Shown here: positions 25,251 to 35,271 of the stretch, piece by piece
How the letters are laid out: every line of letters starts with the position of its first letter
How positions within the stretch are numbered: the stretch's first letter is position 1
NCBI GenBank assembly: GCA_914767715.1
Contig: OU612066.1
Location: forward strand, 20,498,283-20,562,282
Length of the DNA: 64,000 nt
Direction of reading: 5' to 3'
From: Membranipora membranacea
Taxonomy: Eukaryota > Bryozoa > Gymnolaemata > Cheilostomatida > Membraniporidae
Program-made: the position numbers and the translations under genes
Notes under the pieces: model-generated
The model's database searches: none
What the model was told of the DNA's origin: nothing
Seen by the model: only the letters and a program-made list of their open reading frames with translations

Positions 25251-26788
25251 TATCTCATTTGCTCAAATTGACATTTAACACTTTGTGATTGGAGACAAAT
25301 GCCATTTTTTATAGAAAAAAGAAAATCATCATGAGAATGGAACTTAATTTTGAACATTCTCATTGGTTTGCCCTCCTTAAAAATTCTTTCTGACGTAGCA
25401 TGAGGGTAGAGCACTTTTATATCATTTATTACAGTGCTGTCCTCAGCATCTAGTGGGACACCTTTCAACATACCCATATTTTCTGTCAGGGACCTCGGGT
25501 CGATTGTTTGGCGTATACTTGATCCACCAAATAGATCAGTGTTCCATTTGCGTAGGATGTTGTTTCTTGTTTCTTGGTGGTTGAACTGTATCATAATTTT
25601 GGGTTTGTTTGTATTGAAGTTATATCTGGTAACCTTTTCTATTATGATTGGCCCAAAGGTTTTGTTGAGGGTGCGTCTGATGGTATCTTGGTTAAAGTTG
25701 CTGTAGGTCATGGAGTCCTTCTTAATATCTATGACAAGATTGTCTATAGGGCGGAAACTGTTGTCTATTTTTTGTTCTTTTGGGGGTTGTGTTCTCATGC
25801 TGGTTCGATTGTTGTTGTTCGTTGAGGAAGTTGATGGCAGATTAAGTTGCTGATGATTATAGTTAGCCCAGTGTTGTGCTGATGCTGTTTGATTGTTGGG
25901 AGAAACTTTTTCACGTGGTGAGGAATTTGAATTGCATTCCAATTTACTTGTTAGATGTTTGTTGATGCTGGTTTCAAGTTGGTCGAATTGATGTTGTATT
26001 TGATCGGTTATTGGTTGTTGGTCAACAAGTTTCTGTATTAAAGTGCTTTGTTGTTTAACTTTTTTTTCTAGCTCCGAGATTTTGCTCATCATGACGCTGA
26101 TGAGGCTTTGGATATTGCTGCATGATTCACATGTGTTGCCTGATGTTCTTTGATGATTGTGAGAGCTGGTGCTTTCCATGGCAACTGATGTGCTGGAGCT
26201 TTGATTGGAAGTGTAGCCGTTTTCCAGACTTGGTAGTTGAACTTCTGCCGCATTCATGCCTTGCTCGGATGTAATGAATTCTTTACATTTCTGTTGAATG
26301 GTGGCATTCAATGCATTTATAGTATGTTCAGGAATGTCGTTGATAAGTTTAGTGTAGTGGTCAAGGAAAATATCTTTGTCCTTAATACCATTGACAAGTA
26401 TGGTAGATGTTGTATTATAAAAGTTCGTAGTGTATAAAGATTTTTTTCCTTTCTTCTTGGTTTTAACTGTGACCACTACAGCGACTACAGTTGTTTTTGT
26501 TTGATCCCTGTTGGTCTGTAAAGAGGTATAAAGTCCTTGCTCTTTTAACGAGGACTGGAAGTTAGCTTTGACAACCTCGTATGTTGCAGAATTGCACACC
26601 AGTACGATTTGAATGTTGTCAAGAGTACCTTTGATTTCGATGCTGTTGTCTTGAGTTGTTGAGTCCAGCTTTTTTTGAAGTGCTCTGAGTTTGTTTAAAT
26701 AATACGGCATTTCTTTTTTGTTTTCTTGCTGATCGTCATCTTGGTCATCTCGCTTCCGCTTTTTAGAACTTAAAGCACTGTCTTCCAT
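25250..26788 (-). CDS. LINE ORF1: nucleic-acid-binding protein
   Basis: 512 residues, no stop. The N-terminus is very charged (SSKKRKRDDQDDDQQENKK). Around 220-290 a CESCSNIQSLISVMMSKI segment leads into a heptad-like coiled coil (ISELEKKVKQQSTLIQKLV), likely to drive multimers. A Gln/Asn/Ser-rich linker follows. The C-terminal 170 residues contain two stretches with beta-alpha-beta character (FGPIIIEKVTRYNF, and MRMFKIKFHSHDDFLFSIKN), similar to the RRM-like fold of ORF1 proteins in this LINE group. There are no CCHC knuckles. The stop codon TAA shares its last A with the ORF2 start. Confidence 0.85.
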   Translation of the reverse strand: MEDSALSSKKRKRDDQDDDQQENKKEMPYYLNKLRALQKKLDSTTQDNSIEIKGTLDNIQIVLVCNSATYEVVKANFQSSLKEQGLYTSLQTNRDQTKTTVVAVVVTVKTKKKGKKSLYTTNFYNTTSTILVNGIKDKDIFLDHYTKLINDIPEHTINALNATIQQKCKEFITSEQGMNAAEVQLPSLENGYTSNQSSSTSVAMESTSSHNHQRTSGNTCESCSNIQSLISVMMSKISELEKKVKQQSTLIQKLVDQQPITDQIQHQFDQLETSINKHLTSKLECNSNSSPREKVSPNNQTASAQHWANYNHQQLNLPSTSSTNNNNRTSMRTQPPKEQKIDNSFRPIDNLVIDIKKDSMTYSNFNQDTIRRTLNKTFGPIIIEKVTRYNFNTNKPKIMIQFNHQETRNNILRKWNTDLFGGSSIRQTIDPRSLTENMGMLKGVPLDAEDSTVINDIKVLYPHATSERIFKEGKPMRMFKIKFHSHDDFLFSIKNGICLQSQSVKCQFEQMR

Positions 26789-26877
26789 ATGATATCCAGT
26801 GATTATTTACAATTTTTAATCAAGAGAGAGAGAAATTTTCACAAGCAGCTTGTCAGCACGATGTCACGCACAACAAT

Positions 26878-27262
26878 CAATTTGACTTCATTAAACTGTG
26901 ACAGTGCTTCATTCCGAAGGAGCGATGTGTTTAAATATGAATAATTTGAAGAATGTACCTCAACCCTTTTGAGAAAATTGCGTAGTAGCGAAAACAATTT
27001 TCACCCCTACGTTTATTATATTCGTCATTTGTACAATAATAAAGAAACCTGTACATCTAGTCACAGTATTTTGAAATAAATTCCCCACTGCAGATATGGA
27101 ATACTGCACACCCATATATGTGTGTTTGATTTATGGTGAGGTTGCGGGGGGGGGGCCCTCAATGAAAAGGTTGGGCACCCATGAATTAGAGTATCAATTT
27201 GACTTCATTAAACTGTGACAGTGCTTCATTCCGAAGGAGCGATGTGTTTAAATATGAATAAT
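26878..27262. repeat. 68-bp direct repeat flanking about 250 bp, upstream of the LINE
   Basis: The sequence starting CAATTTGACTTCATTAAACT and ending AAATATGAATAATT occurs at 26878-26945 and again at 27194-27262, apparently identical. The spacer includes a G-rich run of nine at about 27146-27154. It could be a repeated LINE 5' UTR unit, a second truncated LINE copy, or a duplication made on insertion. No longer match was traced. Confidence 0.8.
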
Positions 27263-27595
27263 TAACTTACTGATTATATTCTGTCTGTGTGTGGATATTT
27301 GCTTGTTTGACAATATCAACCTGGCAAGCTAAAAGAGATAATAATAGAAATAATAAATATAAGAACCGAATTGAATATAGACGCAATGGGCAGGCGTAGG
27401 TAAAAAAGTTGTGTAGAAGATACAGCAGATATCAATAACAAACAGTTATCTAAATGAGAATGTAAATCAATTGCATGATGGGGAAAGCAATAACATATCA
27501 CTTCATGTTCCGTAGTTTTCTATCAACTGGTCGGGTTAACATTTAGTCAGCGAGTTACAGCATTGCATGATGCATGGTTATTTTTATGAATACTT

Positions 27596-27642
27596 TACTC
27601 CTCTATGGTATTAATACATGTTATGAATACCATAGAGGAGTA
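27596..27642. repeat. Perfect 17-bp stem hairpin
   Basis: TACTCCTCTATGGTATT at 27596-27612 is perfectly complementary to 27626-27642, with a 13-base loop. It lies between the LINE and the hAT transposon. It is probably the remnant of a small inverted-repeat element. Confidence 0.75.
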
Positions 27643-28317
27643 TCGTATTCGCATGATATACATGCTTGAAATTTCTAAAATTATTTCTAACAAAATTTTT
27701 CTCATCTTCTTTACTTTACGTAGACACCCACCCTAACTAACCAAGATCGGTTGATAGCTAACATTATGTCAAGGCAAGGCAAACAAATAACTTGCAGCAA
27801 TACTTGAAAAAATTCCTCGCTATGTCATCCATTCAAAATTTGTAACATAACGCCTGAGCAACCGATTACCTACCCTGACTGCATAGCTGTGGCAACTCAG
27901 CTCAGATTCGAATCTTGATTCGAATCTGAGTTGAGTTAGAGTTGAATTGACCTCAGTTTGGCACCAGCTGAGTTGAGTTTGAATTGATTTGTGGTTGCCT
28001 GTGATTCGAGTTGAATTGAGTTGTGGTTTGTGTTTGTGATTCGACTCTATAAACAAACTCATTCTATTATATGAGGCCAGGATCCTAAACCATAGCCTAA
28101 ATTTATTACCATATTAGTACGAACAGATTGTGTGGCCCCAATATATTTCTTAGTTCACGACATCATAAATAGGTACTGTACTAAGTGACCACATGATGAA
28201 ACGATAATGGCGAACAGCAACACAGAGACTGGGTATGTATGTTTCAATTTAGCAAATTCAACCCACTCAAATTGCCAATTACTTACTGACCAAATAAAAA
28301 TACAAACAACAGGTTTT

Positions 28318-28446
28318 CACAGAGTAAGGATAAACAGAGGGGACACTTCAATGATCGTTATAGTGCCTGCGGGTTTTTATCCACTGGGGGAAATTCATCA
28401 ATCTGGCCACCTGCCAATTTCAGAATATATCTAAGTTACAGTGGAG
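28318..28446 (+). mobile_element. Fragment of the 703-bp MITE family
   Basis: About 129 bp closely matching the left end of the complete element at 29796-30498. Both start CACAGAGTAAGGATA and run to TAAGTTACAGTGGAG. The similarity stops right before the presumed first transposase ATG at 28447. No matching right end follows, so it is a truncated copy or a captured end. Confidence 0.8.
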
Positions 28447-31400
28447 ATGTGCAGATTGTCGAGTCCGCGCGTCAAGAAACTCCAAACCCATCACGGAAAA
28501 GACAAAAACAAGAAACGACAAAGATCAAATCGCAGGGGAAACCAGCGGTGAGTATGTGACTCCATTGTTTGTTTACATGCAGCTTGATCGATGTCAAAGC
28601 TCATATGTTCCAGCTTTATGCTACTCTTCCAACTCGCACGACATACAAAATACTTGACATGAGATAAATCAGATCAGCATACATTAAAAGATCCATGGTC
28701 TCTCAAGGTTCATAGGTGTGAATCTAGTGTAGTTTTTGTCCAAGACGCTTGATAATTGTCAAGACTCTGCATTTAGCATTTTGCTTGTCTTGCAGATTTT
28801 AACGAATAATAACTTTGATGTAACTTTTGACATAACATTCCAAATGTGAAGAGGTCTTAATTTGGCGCAATTCAGTTCGATAGCCTGCTGCCTCAGTGTG
28901 ACAATAGATTTTATGCGGCCTTATGTGGATTCAATAATTGCAAGAGTAAAGTGATTGTGAGTGGCTATGTAAGTTACACCTGAATAATGTTTTGATTTAG
29001 GTGTGCTAGATTGTTTTCTACTGAAATTGTTTTAGGTTGTGAGGGTTGCCTTTACTGACTTTAAACTCCAGCCTTCAAATCGGACAGCCCAATGTTTAAA
29101 ATGTCAGATGGTGGTAACGTCAGGGTTATCATACACGAGTAATTGGATTCGGCATTTACGCGAAACACCAAACCATGAAGAGTTGTAAGTTATCTTTGTG
29201 TATTGCTCAAATCTGTTGTCATATGATTGATCATTGTGTTGCTCTAAACTTACACTATTTCCAAGACTGCAAAGTGTCTAACACATAGTACCACGAAACT
29301 GACTTTTTAAGGAAAACTGCGACTCTTACAGCATCTGAAACCATATAAATAGCGCTTGCTTGTGCAGCAACTTGTTACCACCCTTCTATTTGGAAGCCAA
29401 CACATAACTGTAAGGATTCACAAGTCTTGTTGAAAGAGTTATTTTATATTTTCTTTTCCTTTGCATTGTAAAATAGCCAGATGACTCAACTGTAAACGGA
29501 TAAGAATGCACGTAGGTGGCTGTTGTGTGTACCACTAACCTGTGATCTTCTGCTTACTTAATAGTAAAACTAGTAATTCGCCACCATTCATTGCTTTCAC
29601 ATTCCACGAATCAACAACAGACTGTAGAAAACTGTACAATCAGTATTTGAAGGCTGATGGTGGTGGTATGAATGTTTATTTACCTAAATCAAAACTCAAT
29701 TGGTTGTGGCAGTATAAATTAATCATTAGTGAGTAGTGAAAACATCTTTAATTCATAATATTTTACTCAATTTGTCACATTTACCTGCATATAATCACAG
29801 AGTAAGGATACACAGAGGGGACACTTCAATGATTGTTATAGTGCCTGCGGTTTTTATCCACTGGGGGAAATTCATCAATTTGGCCACCTGCCAATTTCAG
29901 AATATATATAAGTTACAGTGGAGTTTTGTCATGCAGACATAGCCACCTTTGATAGGTCATAATTCATTCTGTATTTATCCTAAAGACTGATTTCCAACTT
30001 TTCTGAAATTTCCAATCTTCAAGCTATACACCATATTATTGTCATTTTTTGCTAGGATACATAGGCTATGAGTAACCCAGGCTTTTAAAATGAGTTTTAT
30101 CATTATAGATTTACATGGGGCTTAGGTCAACGCACTGACATTTCCTAATTTTGATGACCAGCCGTCTATCAATTGTCACATGTAAATCTATATGAAAAAC
30201 TCATTTTAAAAACCTGGATTACTCTTAGCCTATGAATCCTAGCAAAAAATGACAATAATATGGTGTATAGCTTGAATGTTGGACATTGCAACAAAGTTGG
30301 AAATCAGTCTTTAGGATAAATACAGAATGAATTATGGCCCATCAAAGGTAGGGATGTCTGCAAGAAAAATGCCATTATAACATATAGAGATAATGAGTTT
30401 TTGGCATCCAGCTGTGCACAATTTTCCCCCAGTGAATCAAAAACCGCAGGCACTATAACTATCGTTGAACTGTCCTCTCTGTATATCCTTACTCTGTGAT
30501 ATAATCTTGCAACCTGTAGTATAGTTTGTAGCTTTTCCTCTCATCCTAACAACATGGTTGAATGAAGCTACCAGACTGTGTATTTATAGTCTAAAACCTA
30601 ATCCATGATACCTCAATTCACATTTGCTCAGAAAAGTGTTAAAACCCTACCCTGTAACATTTTACGATAGCATCCCCTATCATGTCATAGGCATCGACTG
30701 ACTCATAGTGGCAGTACATATTTTTCAAACTGCTGTTATTATAGATATGAGAAGTACAGATCATCCAAGTGCAACGAGACACCCGAGAATCAACAGCCAT
30801 TAACCAGCTTCTTTAGTCCAAGGCCTGATCCGGAACAAAAGGAAATGAGAGCAGCTTTGGTTGAGGCTATTGTCATGTGCAATCTTCTGATCTCTCTGCC
30901 AGAGCACCCGTACTTTTGGAAGGCCCTGGAGGTATCTCAGCCTAAGTTTAATCACATCGACAGGTGAGAATTGCCATTCACTAGGTATATGCATTGTACC
31001 GTACATGTACTTATTTATGTTGCGGTAAAACCCAGGCTAACAGTGTCACTGCATAATTTTCATCAGTAGATCTGTGAAAGTGAAATACAAAAGTTGTCTT
31101 CTCAATCATATAGAGAAGACAACTGACAATTATCGACATTGTTTGTGGAACCAAGGGCTTCACTATGTTCTTGGTCAGCTGGCATCTGATTCATTGGTCA
31201 TATTTTCAACAACTACAAGCTCCCTGCTGTTACTGCATGTGAGAATTATAACAAAGTCTAGAGATGAGTATGAATAAAGTTTAGCAATAAAATGCGGCTG
31301 TCAAATACAATTGCTTATTTCATACAGGCGTAGTGTTGCAACTGATGTGAACAGGGAGTTTAAAGAGATACACGCTAAGTTGCGGAATGACCTCAGTTCA

Positions 31401-34321
31401 GCAGTGTCATGTAGTATTACAGTTGATATATGGAGTGATAGGAAACTACGGTCCTTCCTTGGTGTCACCGTGCACTATATTACTGAGTCGTTTAGTGAAC
31501 TGAAGACTTACTCTGCTGTTTTCGTATCAAAGGTTAGTCAGAGATGCATATGACTTTCTAGTAATTGGTATAGATCAGCCGTACAAATATTACATATTTC
31601 TTGAAAATATTAGCTGGATTAAACTTATGAATTTACCCCATAAGATTTTGGTAGTATAGTATCGGTATTACCGGATTTTGTGCCTTCGGACCTACTAAGA
31701 CAAAATGAAAGGGTCCCCGTCCCATCTAGTGTTAATCTGCTGGGCATAAATCAGACTTTTACTCATAACTCATAACTCGCAACCTTTTCCTCTGGTCCCT
31801 TGAGATTCTAGTTACATGAGCTCCATTGTAATTGGCTCTTAGTGTTTTCTTTATACTTCAGACGCACATACTGGTGATAACATTAGGACGGAGCTTACCC
31901 AGATTCTCGATGACTTTGAGATAACAGAGAAGGTTACCTACATAATAAGTGATAATGCCTCCAATATGAAGAAGGCCTTCCAAACGCATTTCTATCTCAA
32001 ACCAAACACAGAGGGCGAATCAGATTCAGAATCTGAGGAGGATGCTCCATTTGTGGCTGACAAAGACTTGGGGAGCAGCATTGATCTTCCAGTGACGGTC
32101 GACGGTGACATCGAGTTACATGTACATCTCCGCTGTTTTAGCCACAGCCTTCAGCTTGTTGTGAATGATGGTTTAAAAACGGTAAAAGGCAACTCTGTAT
32201 TGACGAAATGTACCCGTCTGAGTACACTACTCCACACATCCACTGCGTTTAAGGTAAGCTTACAATGAAATATCATGTGATTTTGAAATAAGGTGAGAAA
32301 TAAGATTTTGAAGACTCGTTGAACCATTGAAGTAGACATTATTCATTTCATTCCTTCTCAATATGATGTTCATATCAAGCAATTTGTGAATTTTCACCGC
32401 TATTTTTCAGCTACGTGGAAGATTATAATATCTCATATCTTATTAGTTCATTAGTCAGCTATCAAAAAGTTGACCTGCAATTTATAGTGATTGGCAGTAT
32501 GTGTTTGAAGTGGAGTTTGGGGAGACCGCAGGTATTCCTCAAGCCGGAGACACAAGATGGAATTCCACGTTCATCCAGCTGCTAAGGATAAGGAAACTAG
32601 ATCAGAAGATGCTTAACAAAGCGCTAGATGCCGATAAGCATGCGGTAGCTAAGCTTACACCTCGGGAGCTTGAACAGCTGAAAGACTTTCTGAAGATCCT
32701 CAATCCCTTTTATGAGATTACACAAAAGACTCAAGGAGAAAAGGTGAGTCTAAAATGCTGTTCTGTCTTTGTTGGCATTAGATGTGTAGATCATGTCAAA
32801 CTCAGGTATACTTGCATTTCAAAGGTATAAAAATGATATGATATGATTCCACCGCACTGATTTACTAAACAATCCAAGCTACCGTGACCTCACCTCTTGT
32901 GTCTGCTAGGATAATGGATAGTATATGCCACAACACTAAAAATCCTACATCATCTTGCTCTTCGAAACATTTCACATAGAAGTGCTTGATGATAGCGAAT
33001 TAATAATATTCTCCTGACTTTGTAGAACGTCACGGTATCTCAAGTGATGCCTTCTGTAGTCCTCCTGCTGAGACACCTGAAAGAGACTACCACAGTTCAG
33101 TGAAAGACCTTCCAGAAAACCCGAACAACCAGTCTGAAAAGTAGATTTGAGGGACTGTTCAAGTTCCTAAAACATGATGTAACTTTACCTGTGAAGGTAT
33201 GTTGCTAAACATATGACACCGCAAACATACAACTCATACTATAGATATAAATGTATCCGTGACACAAGACACATTCCGTCCTAACCAGACACTATTAATT
33301 GTAGCAAATACAGATGCATTTATTGCTTAGAAATGAAAGCTGCCACATACTTTATGGGGACCTCACCAGCTTAGAATTTTTCCAACACATGCAGAATTTA
33401 AGTTTTGCTTGGCATCTAGTTTTTCAAGGATAATATGTTGTCTGATTAATCTTTTGCTAGTATTTGAATGGCAGGTATAAGTCAATGCAACCCTATCCAG
33501 CCCGAATAAAATTTTGTTTTACAGGCACCATTTGGTCATAAGATATACCTGCTCTCGACTATCTTGGACCCAAATTACGGAATGAATTTCCTCCGCTATA
33601 GCCTGTCAGTGGGACAAGTGACACAACTGCTGCCAAGGGTTCAAGGTACAATGCTCACTAATATTTGCCCTTTCATCTATTAACACTGTTTCTTTTTAAT
33701 TCTTGATCATTCACGAGGCCATCACAAACACGCTGGAAGGAAAAACCCACCAAGCTTGACCTATATATGAGAAGTTTGTAACATGTGTCCGGGATTTGTG
33801 ACAAGCCAGCAACAGACAGACAGCTTTAAACTCCAAGGCTTATGAACCTATCCTGTCGTTTATCATTGTCATCCCGTATACCCTGAGTTGCTATTGTGAA
33901 TATGGATGCGAGTGTATGTTACACGATTTTTTCATGATTTTCTAGAACTTCTTCAGGACTCCATATGGGATGTTTCCATGTTTGGGAGTCTAACTCAATC
34001 TCAGGAGTCACAGTCGCAGGTAACAAGCATACCAGAAGAAGACGGAAGGCCTCAAGCTCAAGGTGTCACCTCAGCCGATGAGGTCACACAGTTCTTAGCT
34101 ATACATTCAGGGGAGAAGAAAGTTAATGCAGTCCGACACTGGCAGACAGAGAATCGTATGTTACGACTTCGTAGAGTAGCTCTTCAGTTTCTTTCGGTTC
34201 CCGCTTCATCAGCCCCTGTAGAGAGAGTTTTCTCTACAGGAGGTCATTGTCAGCAAGGCGTGGGTCTATGGCAGCTAACACTCTCACGAGCCTTATGGTG
34301 CTGAAGTGCAACAAGATGTAG
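28447..34321 (+). pseudogene. ZBED-like hAT transposase, multi-exon, broken
   Basis: Exons inferred from splice borders and frame: about 28447-28549 (basic N-terminus), about 29043-29184 (BED finger: CLKCQ...H-x6-H), 30745-30963, 31328-31532 (DIWSDRKLRSFLGVTVHYI), 31862-32253 ([25 protein letters not shown]), 32498-32743 (GDTRWNSTF; LKDFLKILNPFYEIT), 33026-33196, 33525-33645 (LSTILDPNYG) and 33946-34321 (hAT dimerisation: FLSVPASSAPVERVFSTGG). The order is that of ZBED4/ZBED6-like hAT proteins. Two breaks: TGA at 33101-33103 in an otherwise open exon, and a one-base frameshift near 34240, after which the frame reads LSARRGSMAANTLTSLMVL. The number of introns is high for a transposase gene. 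The first two exons are the least certain. Confidence 0.8.
29796..30498. mobile_element. 703-bp MITE with long inverted repeats, inside hAT intron
   Basis: Ends CACAGAG...CTCTGTG, with arms of about 270 bp meeting near 30147. The ATATAAT target duplication (29789-29795 and 30499-30505) flanks it directly. A 7-base or 8-base duplication suggests a hAT-type mobiliser. No coding capacity. It lies in the second intron of the hAT transposase, so it jumped into that element after it arrived. Confidence 0.88.
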
Positions 34322-34477
34322 ACTTGTGTTAGAAGGTTAAATGGCTATTTGACTTGTAATTGAATCTAACTTAACTTTTATTTGACCTTCAGGTGTTGAT
34401 GATAGTAAAATTTTAATAAACTTTCATAACCAGTTTATTTTATCGCAGTTTGTTATTTAATAAGAAATGCGAAGTCA

Positions 34478-34944
34478 ATAGACAGTTTTCTGAGCTTTTA
34501 TTTATGCCTCAATTAGGAGTTGTCCTCTCTCCAGTTTGGTAATTTTAACCCACGCCAAATAGGAGAAACCTGCTGAAAGAGGTTTATATTGAAAACCGCT
34601 AATGTAATGATAAAAACGATTTTTGATTCAGAGTCAGCACTATTGAAACCTGAGAGACAGGGTTTCCAAATCATTGGAGGCTTGAATGTTGATAAATCTT
34701 AATTTTAGTGACGAAACTCATGAAATATTCTGCCAAATTGTCCGCAAAACAGGCAGAAAATGCTATAATTGACTATCCAAATACTAAAATTATCTCCCAA
34801 ACTATGTCCATATGAGTTTTCAATGTTGCAGATTCTGAATCAAAAATAATTTTTATCCTATTATAAGCGGTTTTCAAGATAACCCTCTTTTCAGCACGTT
34901 TTTCCAAATTGAGGCCTAAATCAGAGCTCAGAAAACTGTCTATA
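34478..34944. mobile_element. 467-bp TA-flanked MITE
   Basis: Starts GACAGTTTTCTGAGCT after a TA and ends with the complement before a TA. Arms of at least 50 bp include the TTTGATTCAGA/TCTGAATCAAA pair. TA flanks point to a Tc1/mariner-type mobiliser. Sits in the 3' part of the large hAT element, after the transposase stop. Confidence 0.8.
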
Positions 34945-35271
34945 ATCAACACAATGAGATCAACGCTACTACGATTGCTAGCAATGAAATCTTGCATTAC
35001 TGAATTAGTCGACAGACAGCACTGTTATCAGACTTAATACAGTACTATGATAATTAGTAGTTGTTAGTCAAAAAATACCTTCATTCGGCACAATGAGTTG
35101 ATCAAGAGTTGCAACTCGGATTCGTATGATTCGTGATTTGAGTTGCGTTCCTGTTGAATTGAGTTTGATTTGAGTCGCTATCTGAAATAAATGGGCTGAT
35201 TTGATTTGAGTTGAGTTGGCAGTGTAGTCGAGTTGAGTTGACCCGATTTTTCTCGAGTTGCCACAGCTATG

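Larger units (their letters stand above)
22441..26870 (-). mobile_element. Near full-length apurinic-endonuclease LINE
   Basis: Two long intact frames (ORF1 26788-25250, ORF2 25250-22494) are followed by a very short 3' tail of about 50 bases ending in a T/A-rich stretch at 22441-22455 that reads poly-A-like on neither strand exactly (TTTTTTCTTTTTTTTT on the element strand). The 5' end is not certain; a 68-bp sequence at 26878-26945 is repeated at 27194-27262 and may be part of the 5' UTR. No RNase H domain or C-terminal zinc finger is seen. The element belongs near the jockey/CR1 group; the exact clade needs a tree. The open frames suggest a fairly recent insertion. Confidence 0.85.
27882..35271 (+). 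mobile_element. Complete-ended hAT transposon, 7,390 bp
   Basis: Both ends carry the same 17-base terminal inverted repeat, CATAGCTGTGGCAACTC (27882-27898, and its complement at 35255-35271). Each end is directly flanked by the 8-base target duplication CCTGACTG (27874-27881 and 35272-35279), the size made by hAT transposases. Inside lies a plus-strand, multi-exon BED-finger/hAT transposase (28447-34321). Subterminal regions at both ends are crowded with GAGTTGA-type heptamers (27900-28050 and 35095-35245), in the same orientation at the two ends. Three smaller elements are nested inside (28318-28446, 29796-30498, 34478-34944). The transposase has a stop and a frameshift, so this copy is not autonomous today. 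Confidence 0.92.

Noticed and set aside
33101-33103. In-frame TGA as a selenocysteine codon
   Set aside because: The protein is a hAT transposase with another frameshift downstream, so an ordinary nonsense mutation is far more likely.
27882-35271. A CRISPR-like or satellite reading of the GAGTTGA arrays
   Set aside because: Unit length and spacing are irregular, and the arrays sit directly inside hAT terminal repeats, which explains them as subterminal repeats.
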